Below, piece after piece: positions 37,815-46,191 of a DNA stretch of 64,000 nucleotides. The stretch is from CALRWV02 sp943371965 (GTDB lineage: Bacteria; Bacteroidota; JABWAT01), in the NCBI GenBank assembly GCA_943371965.1, contig CALRWV020000005.1:1-64000 (forward strand), given 5' to 3'. The stretch's first letter is position 1; every line of letters begins with the position of its first letter. The position numbers and the translations under genes are program-made. The notes under the pieces are model-generated. The model was given only the letters and a program-made list of their open reading frames with translations. It searched no databases and was not told where the DNA came from.

Positions 37815-40800
37815 GTGAATAATATGAATAGAATTTGCATTCTGATAATAAATCTCTTTGTTTTTTTTCAAACTGTAAACGATGTATTTGCACAAAGTGA
37901 TAAACGGATTTTTGAAAGATTGACTATTGAAAATGGTTTACCAAGCAACATTGTCAGTTCTCTGTATTTGGATCGGAAAGGGTTTCTTTGGGTTTCTACC
38001 AACGATGCTCTTTCACGTTATGATGGGTATGGCTTTTATAATCTCTCTAATGATCCATTTGACTCCACCTCACTTCCGCCTGGTCATGGAACAAGAATTT
38101 ATCAGGATAAAAATTACAATTTTTTCGTTCAGTCAACAACTGGTAAAATAAGTTATTTGAATCCTGTCAGTAAGAAGTTTTCACCTTTGCTATTTCCAAA
38201 TATTGATGATTATTCAATTCCTCCATACCCTGTAATTGATTCAAACGGTAATTATTATGCTTTTCATCATGATGCTGGATTGGCATTGATTAATATGCAA
38301 TCAGGGAAAATAACAAAAATCAATTACAATGGAATTATTGATAAATTAAAGATTAAAATTATTGAACGTTTATCAACAGATGTTGTTGTTTTAGGAACCT
38401 CTGACACTCAACTGTTTCTTTATTCTGAAACAAAAAAAAGCATAAATAAGATTTTTCCTGGATTATCCGGCAAAGAACTTACTGCATTATTTGTTAGAAA
38501 AAACGGAAACTTGATTGTTGCATTTCCAGGGGGAATTTTATTTGATCTGAACTTAGCTTCAAATAAAATTGAAAAACACTCTCTAATAGGGGAACCCCAA
38601 AATACAAGATTTTTCAGATTTGCTGAAGATTCCGATTCAACTCTTTGGATTGCGTCGAATAAAGGTCTTATTTCATATAATACAACGAGTCGTCAAACTC
38701 AGCAATTTAAACATGATCCCGATGACCCTCAGTCAATTTCTGATGACCTTATACCAGTAGTACTTATTGATTCAAATAACGTTCTTTGGGCTTCAACTGT
38801 TAGAGGGCTAAACAAAACAATTATATCCGTTAATAAATTTCATACAAAGCAATTCAGTTTTCAACCCAGCTTTAAAACTTTTTTTGATGATGGAAAAGGA
38901 AATATCTGGTTGGGATCGCCAAAAAAGGGACTTATTGTTTTGCCGAAGGATGCCGACTATGTTCAGTCACTTCATCAGAAAAAGAGCTTTTTTTTCAAGG
39001 AAAATGAAAAAACTCTTCATTTTAAAACATCAATGTCCCTATTGAGAAAATCAGATAAAACAGTCTGGATGGGAACTTTTTTTGATGGCATCTATGAATT
39101 TGATATTGAGTCGAAATCTTACAGGAAAAAATATGGAACTGCAGATGGACTTTCTTCACTTTCATTGACAAGTATGTTTAAAGATTCAAAAAACAGAATT
39201 TGGGCAAGTGGAGACTCCAGTATTTCAATATTTGATGAAAATTCCGGTAAATTCAAATCCGCACTTAAAGTTTTACAGGATACTTCAATTCAACAAATTG
39301 AACCTGCACGGGTAATTTATGAAGACAGGTATGGAATATTATGGTTTGGAACATCTTACAACGGACTTTTTAAATATAATGAGAAACAATCAAAAGTACT
39401 CCAATACAAACATGATCCAAAAAATTTCCACTCACTTTCCTCAAATTGGATCTATTCAATTGCCGAAGATTCTGTGGGAAATTTATGGATTGGTACCTCT
39501 TCTGGGTTAAACAGAATCAACAAAGAGACATCTCTTATTGATCACTTTACCATAAATGATGGATTGCCTTCCAATTCGGTTTTGGTAATAGTAAACGATC
39601 GGATCGGTAATTTATGGTGCGGAACGGTAAATGGAATATTTAAGTACAATATTAAAAGTAATACGATAAAAACATTTCAAACCCCATATGGGTTGGAAGA
39701 AAATTCTTTTCTTGCAGGCTCAGGATATCTTGCGAAAGACGGAACACTTTTCTTTGGGCAGACTGGTGGTTATTTATATTTTAATCCAAAGGATTTCAAT
39801 GAAATTGAAAGTCCTTCATCACTTACATTTACAAATTTTGAAAAAAATGGAAAGCAGGAAAACATTGGAATTGACTACACAGAAAAAAGCAAAATAACAA
39901 TGTATTCTTCCGAAAGTTTTTTTTCACTTGAATTTTCTGAACTGGATTATATCAGCTCAAATTCAATCAAGTATGCTTATCAGCTAGAAGGAGCCAACAG
40001 TGAGTGGATTCAAAACGGATTCAGCAGGAAAATTACATTTGCAAATCTGGAACCTGGTGACTACAAGCTAAAAGTTAAATCAACTGACCGCAACGGAAAT
40101 TGGCATTCAAGTTTTATTTCAGCACAAATAGAAATAATTCCTGAATATTGGCAGACAAACTGGTTTAAAGGGATCGTTTTCATTTCAATTTTGTTTGTTA
40201 TTTCCGGTTTGTTTCTTTTCAGAATTTCAAAAATAAGGCAGATGGAAAAGGTCAGATGGCAAATTGCAGGTGATCTGCATGATGAAGTTGGCGGTACACT
40301 TAGCAGTATGGCTTTGAGAATTCACCATTTTCTTGGAATGGCGAAAAATATTAATCCGAATGAAGAACAGCAACTCAGCAACATTGCAGACAAAGCTGTT
40401 GACACCGTTTATAAAATAGATGATATCGTATGGTCAATTAATCCCCAAAATGATAATCTGGAAGATATGATCTACAAAATCAAAGATATTACCAGTGAGT
40501 TTTTGTCAAATCACAGCATTAAATACCAATTTTCAATTGGCCATATTGAAAAGAACAAAAAATTGGTGATAGAAACAAAGAAAAATATTGTATTGATTTA
40601 CAAGGAAATCATTAACAATATCATCAAACATTCAGGTGCTTCTCTTGTCGATGTAATTGTCAAATATGAAAAGAATGAGTTATATTTAACTGTCTCAGAT
40701 AACGGAACAGGTTTTGACAGTGCAAAAATCAATGAAAACAATAATGGATTCGGGCTGTCAAATCAGGTAAAACGGGCGAGGGAAATTGGTGGCAGCATTA

Positions 40801-40856
40801 TTTTTGTTTCAAAAATAAATGATGGTACAAAAGTTGATTTCAGATTGAAATTGTGA
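37815..40856 (+). CDS. Propeller-type sensor histidine kinase
   Basis: 1013 residues. A signal peptide (about 1-27) precedes a large periplasmic two-component propeller (repeats such as FLWVSTNDALSRYDG and LWIGTSSGLNRINKET), then a Y_Y_Y domain (about 700-775) and one membrane helix (about 783-803). The cytosolic kinase is HisKA_3-like, with the phospho-acceptor His822 in AGDLHDEVGGTLSS and an HATPase domain ending NGFGLSNQ. The NarL-type regulator 13 nt downstream is its probable partner. Ligand unknown; many relatives sense glycans. Confidence 0.9.
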   Translation: MNNMNRICILIINLFVFFQTVNDVFAQSDKRIFERLTIENGLPSNIVSSLYLDRKGFLWVSTNDALSRYDGYGFYNLSNDPFDSTSLPPGHGTRIYQDKNYNFFVQSTTGKISYLNPVSKKFSPLLFPNIDDYSIPPYPVIDSNGNYYAFHHDAGLALINMQSGKITKINYNGIIDKLKIKIIERLSTDVVVLGTSDTQLFLYSETKKSINKIFPGLSGKELTALFVRKNGNLIVAFPGGILFDLNLASNKIEKHSLIGEPQNTRFFRFAEDSDSTLWIASNKGLISYNTTSRQTQQFKHDPDDPQSISDDLIPVVLIDSNNVLWASTVRGLNKTIISVNKFHTKQFSFQPSFKTFFDDGKGNIWLGSPKKGLIVLPKDADYVQSLHQKKSFFFKENEKTLHFKTSMSLLRKSDKTVWMGTFFDGIYEFDIESKSYRKKYGTADGLSSLSLTSMFKDSKNRIWASGDSSISIFDENSGKFKSALKVLQDTSIQQIEPARVIYEDRYGILWFGTSYNGLFKYNEKQSKVLQYKHDPKNFHSLSSNWIYSIAEDSVGNLWIGTSSGLNRINKETSLIDHFTINDGLPSNSVLVIVNDRIGNLWCGTVNGIFKYNIKSNTIKTFQTPYGLEENSFLAGSGYLAKDGTLFFGQTGGYLYFNPKDFNEIESPSSLTFTNFEKNGKQENIGIDYTEKSKITMYSSESFFSLEFSELDYISSNSIKYAYQLEGANSEWIQNGFSRKITFANLEPGDYKLKVKSTDRNGNWHSSFISAQIEIIPEYWQTNWFKGIVFISILFVISGLFLFRISKIRQMEKVRWQIAGDLHDEVGGTLSSMALRIHHFLGMAKNINPNEEQQLSNIADKAVDTVYKIDDIVWSINPQNDNLEDMIYKIKDITSEFLSNHSIKYQFSIGHIEKNKKLVIETKKNIVLIYKEIINNIIKHSGASLVDVIVKYEKNELYLTVSDNGTGFDSAKINENNNGFGLSNQVKRAREIGGSIIFVSKINDGTKVDFRLKL

Positions 40857-40869
40857 TGGTGATTTTACT

Positions 40870-41502
40870 ATGATAAATATTTGGATTGTTGAAGATAATA
40901 TTGAAATGTCTAAAATTTATGAAACAATCATCAATGATTCTGATGAAATGATTTGTACTTTCAGATTTTCAACTTTTGAAGAATTTTATAAAGCATTGCC
41001 TGTAAATAAACAACCTGATATTGTTTTGCTTGATATTGGATTGCCGGGTATCAGTGGAATCAATGGTCTGCCTTTAATTAAAACAAATTACCCCAAAATA
41101 AAAGTTATAATTCAAACTGTTTTTGAGGATAACGAAAAAATATTTCAGGCAATTTGTTCAGGAGCATCAGGATATTTATTGAAAAGAACACTTCCCAATA
41201 AAATACTAGAAAACATAAAGGAAGTAATGGATGGTGGGGCTCCAATCAATTCACAAATTGCGAAAAAAGTATTGGAGATGTTCAGCAATTATGTTGTTCC
41301 CCAATCGGATTATAAATTAACCAACAGAGAAAAAGAAATACTTTCAATGGTAGTGAATGGTGATTCAGTTAAATCTATTTCAAAAGATCTGAATTTGAGT
41401 TTTTTTACTGTTGGAACTCATATAAAAAATATTTATTCCAAACTTCAAGTTAATACCCGAAGCGCCGTTGTTGCAAAAACCTTAAAGGAAAGGCTGATTT
41501 AA
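40870..41502 (+). CDS. NarL/FixJ-family response regulator
   Basis: 210 residues. The receiver domain (1-120) has the phospho-acceptor Asp55 (VLLDIGLPG), the acidic pair Glu8-Asp9, and a Lys in GYLLKRT. The LuxR-type helix-turn-helix is at about 145-205 (LTNREKEILSMVVNGDSVKS). It is the cognate partner of the preceding HisKA_3 kinase. Regulators of this class bind paired 7-mers, and four TACC-N8-GGTA repeats lie downstream in the window, the first 66 nt after this gene; the link is inference. Confidence 0.93.
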   Translation: MINIWIVEDNIEMSKIYETIINDSDEMICTFRFSTFEEFYKALPVNKQPDIVLLDIGLPGISGINGLPLIKTNYPKIKVIIQTVFEDNEKIFQAICSGASGYLLKRTLPNKILENIKEVMDGGAPINSQIAKKVLEMFSNYVVPQSDYKLTNREKEILSMVVNGDSVKSISKDLNLSFFTVGTHIKNIYSKLQVNTRSAVVAKTLKERLI

Positions 41503-41567
41503 GTTAAAAAAATAAACAGATAACCTTTCTCTTTTTAGATCCCAATTCTAGCTTTTATCTTCTGAAA

Positions 41568-41585
41568 ATACCGCATTACTGGTAT
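41568..41585. promoter_or_regulatory. TACC-N8-GGTA operator, copy 1 (hemerythrin operon)
   Basis: ATACC (41568-41572) and GGTAT (41581-41585) form an inverted repeat with an 8-nt centre, 76 nt before the hemerythrin ATG. The same pattern recurs at 45891, 48892 and 63469. Its spacing equals the 7-2-7 layout of NarL-type sites. Confidence 0.6.
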
Positions 41586-41661
41586 GTTAACCACCCCCAA
41601 ACTTCTTCAATTTTGTATAAAATAATTATTTAATTTTATTCGAATCTATTAAGGAATTTGT

Positions 41662-42348
41662 ATGAATTTTACTGAAGCATTTATTAAGCAACACGATGAA
41701 CTTGTTGATACTGTTGGCAAAATCTCACAGTATCTCGAAGTTCATAAATTAAAGAACAATTTGGGAGAAGTTCAAAACCATCTTTCAATACTTTCCAGAA
41801 CGTTGAATGCACACTTATTAATGGAAGACAGGGGTTTATATCCCGTTATGCTGGAACACGGCAATATAACAGCCAAAGAGTTGGCAAGGTTATACATTGA
41901 TGAAATGGGTGGTTTGAAAAATGCCTTTGTTGAATACATAATAAACTGGAAGGAAAACCGAATAGCAGATGATCCTGAAAAGTTTATTGATGAGACCAAG
42001 TCAATATTCAACTTGTTGGCAAATAGAGTAGAAAAGGAGAATACGATTTTATATCCTTTTGTTGAAAAACTTTTTTTTAAATACAAAGATGGGATAGAAT
42101 TGAATTCAACAGAAGAGGAACTTGCCGCAAAGATTGAAATTGACAGAATGAGGGCATTAAAATACAATTCAGAAATGGATAAAAAAATAAGTCTTCATAT
42201 TCTGCAGGCAGAATATGAAGTTGCAAAACAGCAGAAAAGATGGTTTTTCCGGAATTATGAAATTGCTATTCAGCATTACAGGAAAGCATATCTTTTGGGT
42301 TATCATGCAGCACAGGAAAAAATATCAGAATTGAAAAGAAGAGGGTAA
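41662..42348 (+). CDS. Degenerate hemerythrin-domain protein with SEL1-like tail
   Basis: 228 residues. The hemerythrin four-helix bundle spans about 1-145. His11 and the HxxxE pair His51/Glu55 are kept. The helix-4 HxxxE is RxxxE (Arg122/Glu126), and the helix-3 His position reads DEM (Met82), so a complete di-iron centre is unlikely. The C-terminus (about 180-228, AIQHYRKAYLLGYHAAQEKI) looks like a SEL1/TPR unit. An operator lies upstream. It heads an operon with the next two genes. Confidence 0.78.
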   Translation: MNFTEAFIKQHDELVDTVGKISQYLEVHKLKNNLGEVQNHLSILSRTLNAHLLMEDRGLYPVMLEHGNITAKELARLYIDEMGGLKNAFVEYIINWKENRIADDPEKFIDETKSIFNLLANRVEKENTILYPFVEKLFFKYKDGIELNSTEEELAAKIEIDRMRALKYNSEMDKKISLHILQAEYEVAKQQKRWFFRNYEIAIQHYRKAYLLGYHAAQEKISELKRRG

Positions 42349-42349
42349 A

Positions 42350-42961
42350 ATGAATCTTACTGAAACACTGACTTCATTGAAAATAACAAATCATTCAATA
42401 TCTGCAAACAGTCACAGAGGGACTGGGGTTATTAATATTAAAAAATTGATTGAAAAAAATTGCGGTAATGGAACTTTTGATAAATGGGCCAAAGCTTTTG
42501 ATCCAAAGTGGGATGGCTATCTGCTTGCAACAGCCTGGTATAGTATGGATATGATAATGTTTATTATAGAGCAATATAAAAAAGAAACAGGAAGACCATT
42601 CGAAGAATGTGCAAAGGAAATTGGGAAATTTACAATCCAAAGTGACTTGTCAGGAGTTTACAAAATGTTTATGACTGAAAATGATCCTCAGAAATTATTG
42701 GCGATGTTTCCAATCATGGGATCAAGATATCATAATTTTTTAACAATTACTCCTGTGGAGAATTCAAAGGGCAATTTTATTTGTGATTTCAGACTGCCAT
42801 CTATTTACAAGAAATGGAATATTGGTGTTGTGCAGGGAAGAATCAGTGGAATTCTGGAAGTCTGCTTGAAGCAAATCTCTTATTATGAATACAGTATTTT
42901 AACTTTAGCAGATTTGGATCCCAATTACATAACTATTCAACATCATTTTGTTTATAATTGA
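42350..42961 (+). CDS. Divergent member of the 188-residue paralogue family
   Basis: 203 residues. It aligns with the tandem family at 51.9-56.2 kb after a 15-residue N-terminal extension: TAWYS matches the invariant Trp-Tyr (here 63-64), LSGVYKMFM matches LNGVYKFFM, GSRYHNFL matches the KSYxNW block, and Cys172 matches the conserved Cys. The EG pair reads QG. GAGGG lies just before the ATG. It sits between the hemerythrin and the PAS kinase, 1 nt after the former, so it likely works with them. Function unknown; see the findings on the family. Confidence 0.7.
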   Translation: MNLTETLTSLKITNHSISANSHRGTGVINIKKLIEKNCGNGTFDKWAKAFDPKWDGYLLATAWYSMDMIMFIIEQYKKETGRPFEECAKEIGKFTIQSDLSGVYKMFMTENDPQKLLAMFPIMGSRYHNFLTITPVENSKGNFICDFRLPSIYKKWNIGVVQGRISGILEVCLKQISYYEYSILTLADLDPNYITIQHHFVYN

Positions 42962-42997
42962 AAACTGGATTCCTGATCTAAAATAGATTGGTTGCAA

Positions 42998-45862
42998 ATG
43001 GAATTTGAAAATAAAATCAAAGGTTTTGGCAATTTAGGACATGACATTGAATTAAACCGTTTAAGCTTAATTTCCGGAATGCCAAGCCCAGCATTTCAGT
43101 CTAACATTATTGAGTATTCCCCCGATGGTATTTGCACGGTAGATCAGACAGGTTATATCTGCTACCTTAATAATGCATTAATCAAACTAATTGGTTACGA
43201 AAATAAATCAGATATTATTAATAAGAGTTGGACTGACTTTGTTGACAGGGATCTTGAACTGTTTATTAAAAATCATGTGATACCGATTGTTCTTGTTTCT
43301 CAAACCTGGCAGGGTGAATTATGTCTTTTAACAAAAAACAAGGAACGGTTATTTGCAGATGTAACAATGATAAAACTCAATCAAACATGTTTTTCACTTT
43401 TGATCAGGGACATAACAGGTAAAAGAAATTTTGATTCAGAATTGAATAACAGGCAATTGCGCCTCAGTATGATAAATTTCCTTTCCAAATTGATTATTTC
43501 TGATACTGCTGTTTATGATGTTATAAGAAATACCTTTAATCAAATCTACAGGTATTTTCCAAATACAAGAATCTCTTATTGGAAAAAGACAACTGAGACA
43601 AAATTTGTTTGTGAACTTGTTAAGGAATCTCCAATTTACAGAGATTTGGATACGATTCTCAAAAAGGAATCGATTATTGATAACAGTTTGTTGAGTATTA
43701 TGGAAAACAATAATGGATTTTGTTATATCGGTTCCCCACTTTCTATGGTATTATCCGTTGATCAAAAAGATCAGGATAGTATTTCCTTTATTCAACCTGT
43801 TTTCCTCCACAAAACTGTTATTTCACTTATCAGTATGGAGTTCTTTGAAAATAAAAACAAAGGATATGATTTTTCATCGCTCCTGTCGGAGATATCAGAT
43901 TATTTCTCACTTTCAATGCTAAAGGAACAGTCAGTCACAGAGCGTGATATTGCAGTTAATATAATGAGACAATCAGAGAGTAAATACCAGAACCTGATTG
44001 AAACAATAGATGACTTGGTTTTTACCATTTCAAAAAAAGGAAAAATAATTTCTGCAAATCAGGCATTTGAAAAACTGACCGGCTGGGGTCTAGAATTTAT
44101 TGTAAACAGAAATTTACAGGATTTTCTTTGCCCGGAAAATTCTGAAATAATTTTGAATGAAATTATCGGTCAAACATCACCTAAAAAAGACAAGCTATTG
44201 GAATGCAAGTTCTTAACAATAAATAATACTACTATTGATATTGAATTGAAAATAGTTCCTGATGTAATTTCCAACAAAATTAATTCAATTATCTGTGTTG
44301 GAAGGGATATAACAGAGAGAAAACGCAAGGAAATAAAAATCCGGGAACAAGCTTCATTAATCGAACTGATTCATGACTCTGTAATTGTAATCGGAAGCGA
44401 TAAAAAGATCAAATACCTGAATTACAGCGCAAAGAAATTATTTGAAATAAAATCAGGTGAAATACTTGGAAAACGAATTGAAGATTTATTTAGCACCGCA
44501 TTTATTGAAAGTACAAATGAAGCTTTTGAGACGTTAAAAAATAAAAATTCATGGGTCGGTGAAATTTCTCTAAAGCTGGATTCTGGGAAAGAAATAATTA
44601 TTGAAAGCTCTTGGTCCAATATTGCAATATCCAATGATAACCCTGATTCAATTTTGATAATTAATACTGATCTGACAGAAAAAAAAGAAATGGAAACCCA
44701 ATTCTATAGAAAACAAAGAATGGAGAGTTTAGGGACTCTCTCAAGTGGGATAGCACATGATTTCAATAATATCCTGACACCAATCCTTATATCACTTGAT
44801 TTTTTAAAACAGAAGTATCATGATAACACTGCCAACAATATAATTGAAACTCTGCAGCAAACCGTTAACAGAGGGACCGAGCTGGTGAAAAAAATCCTTT
44901 CATTTTCAAAAGGAATGAATATCAAAAATAAAATAATATCACCTTCAGTTATGATTAAGGAAATGCTTAAAATTATCACTGAAACATTTCCAAAATCAAT
45001 AATGATCTCAATTGATATTCAGGATAATTTATGGAATATAAAAGGTGACGCAACCCAATTGGATCAGGTGGTATTAAATATATTGGTAAATGCCAGAGAT
45101 GCTATGCCGAATGGAGGAGAAATAAAAGTGAAGTTGAATAATTGTAAAATCCTCAATGATGTACAATTATTCAATTCTGTTATGAAGACGGGGGATTATG
45201 TATCCATTTCCATTTCTGATACAGGCAGTGGTATTGATCCGATTGTAATTGAAAAGATATTTGAACCGTTTTATACTACCAAACCAATTGGAAAAGGTAC
45301 AGGATTGGGTCTATCAACATCATATGCCATAATTAAGAGCCATAACGGCCATATTGAAGTAAAATCCAATTATGGTAAAGGTACAGTCTTTATCATTTAT
45401 ATTCCCAAATCTGAATCTGAAAAAATCCAAGAGGTAGCGGGGAAAATATTGCAGCACAATATTATCAGTTCAAACGATACCGTTTTGATTGTAGACGACG
45501 AACCTGCAATTTTGGAAATGTACAGTTATCTGCTTCACTTTCATGGATATAAATTGCTGTCAGCAAATGATGGTGTTGAAGCGTTCAATATATTTAAAAC
45601 AAATGAAAATAAAATTGATACAATTATTACCGATATTAATATGCCGAATATGAATGGAATTACATTGGCAAAGCTTGTTAGGGAGAAAAATAAGCTTGTC
45701 AAGATAATTGGTGCAACTGGAAACTCGGAAAATGCAAATATTATTGATTCAGAAAACTTATTTGATTTTGTACTTGAAAAACCGTTTAAAGTTTCATCGT
45801 TATATAAAGCATTGTCTTCAGGAAAAATAAGTGATCCTGACATTGAATTAATTAATGATTGA
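42998..45862 (+). CDS. Hybrid PAS/GAF sensor histidine kinase with receiver domain
   Basis: 954 residues from the ATG at 42998 (a TTG 6 nt earlier is also open). Domains in order: PAS (about 35-145), a GAF-like region (155-320), two more PAS (330-445, 450-565), HisKA with His587 in SSGIAHDFNNILTP, HATPase with DTGSGI and GTGLGLSTSYAI, and a receiver with Asp879 (TDINMP). There are no membrane helices, so it senses a cytosolic signal. Third gene of the hemerythrin operon, 36 nt after the paralogue gene. No partner phosphotransfer protein is encoded nearby. Confidence 0.9.
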   Translation: MEFENKIKGFGNLGHDIELNRLSLISGMPSPAFQSNIIEYSPDGICTVDQTGYICYLNNALIKLIGYENKSDIINKSWTDFVDRDLELFIKNHVIPIVLVSQTWQGELCLLTKNKERLFADVTMIKLNQTCFSLLIRDITGKRNFDSELNNRQLRLSMINFLSKLIISDTAVYDVIRNTFNQIYRYFPNTRISYWKKTTETKFVCELVKESPIYRDLDTILKKESIIDNSLLSIMENNNGFCYIGSPLSMVLSVDQKDQDSISFIQPVFLHKTVISLISMEFFENKNKGYDFSSLLSEISDYFSLSMLKEQSVTERDIAVNIMRQSESKYQNLIETIDDLVFTISKKGKIISANQAFEKLTGWGLEFIVNRNLQDFLCPENSEIILNEIIGQTSPKKDKLLECKFLTINNTTIDIELKIVPDVISNKINSIICVGRDITERKRKEIKIREQASLIELIHDSVIVIGSDKKIKYLNYSAKKLFEIKSGEILGKRIEDLFSTAFIESTNEAFETLKNKNSWVGEISLKLDSGKEIIIESSWSNIAISNDNPDSILIINTDLTEKKEMETQFYRKQRMESLGTLSSGIAHDFNNILTPILISLDFLKQKYHDNTANNIIETLQQTVNRGTELVKKILSFSKGMNIKNKIISPSVMIKEMLKIITETFPKSIMISIDIQDNLWNIKGDATQLDQVVLNILVNARDAMPNGGEIKVKLNNCKILNDVQLFNSVMKTGDYVSISISDTGSGIDPIVIEKIFEPFYTTKPIGKGTGLGLSTSYAIIKSHNGHIEVKSNYGKGTVFIIYIPKSESEKIQEVAGKILQHNIISSNDTVLIVDDEPAILEMYSYLLHFHGYKLLSANDGVEAFNIFKTNENKIDTIITDINMPNMNGITLAKLVREKNKLVKIIGATGNSENANIIDSENLFDFVLEKPFKVSSLYKALSSGKISDPDIELIND

Positions 45863-45890
45863 CAGAAAAATAAAACATTTATATAAAATT

Positions 45891-45908
45891 ATACCTAGAA
45901 CGTGGTAT
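45891..45908. promoter_or_regulatory. TACC-N8-GGTA operator, copy 2 (DJ-1/ThuA gene)
   Basis: ATACC (45891-45895) and GGTAT (45904-45908) with an 8-nt centre, flanked by further pairing T/A bases. It lies 29 nt past the PAS kinase stop and upstream of the secreted DJ-1/ThuA gene. Confidence 0.6.
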
Positions 45909-46044
45909 AGAAAATATAAATGAATTTAAAGAAATTTGTATTGGATTTGAGTATTAAAGAAGGCACAATTCAAATCTATAATTTAATCTGAAAAACAAAC
46001 TGAGTTTCTTCAGAATGACGATTTGTAATATGTTGGTTAAAGTT

Positions 46045-46074
46045 GAGGAGGCAGAGTATTTACTCTGCTACCTC
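46045..46074 (+). terminator. Hairpin in the DJ-1/ThuA leader
   Basis: GAGG-AG-GCAGAGT (46045-46057) pairs with ACTCTGC-TA-CCTC (46062-46074), leaving a 4-nt loop and a 2-nt internal mismatch. No T run follows, so it may be an attenuator or stabiliser rather than a classic terminator. Confidence 0.4.
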
Positions 46075-46191
46075 ATCCTTGTTTCAATAAATGGCACAAT
46101 TCTGTTTAAGTAAATTTGCATAACAGAAACGAATTCAAGAAACTCTTTTATTCTACTTATTGAATAAAAGCTAAAAAGTGAAAGTAATCTG

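Larger units (their letters stand above)
45863..46191 (+). other. Intergenic leader of the DJ-1/ThuA gene
   Basis: These 329 bases carry no gene I can support. They hold an operator-like repeat at 45891-45908 and a hairpin at 46045-46074; otherwise the stretch is AT-rich with no other structure seen. The distance from the operator to the ATG (about 283 nt) implies a long untranslated leader or a second promoter. Confidence 0.6.
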
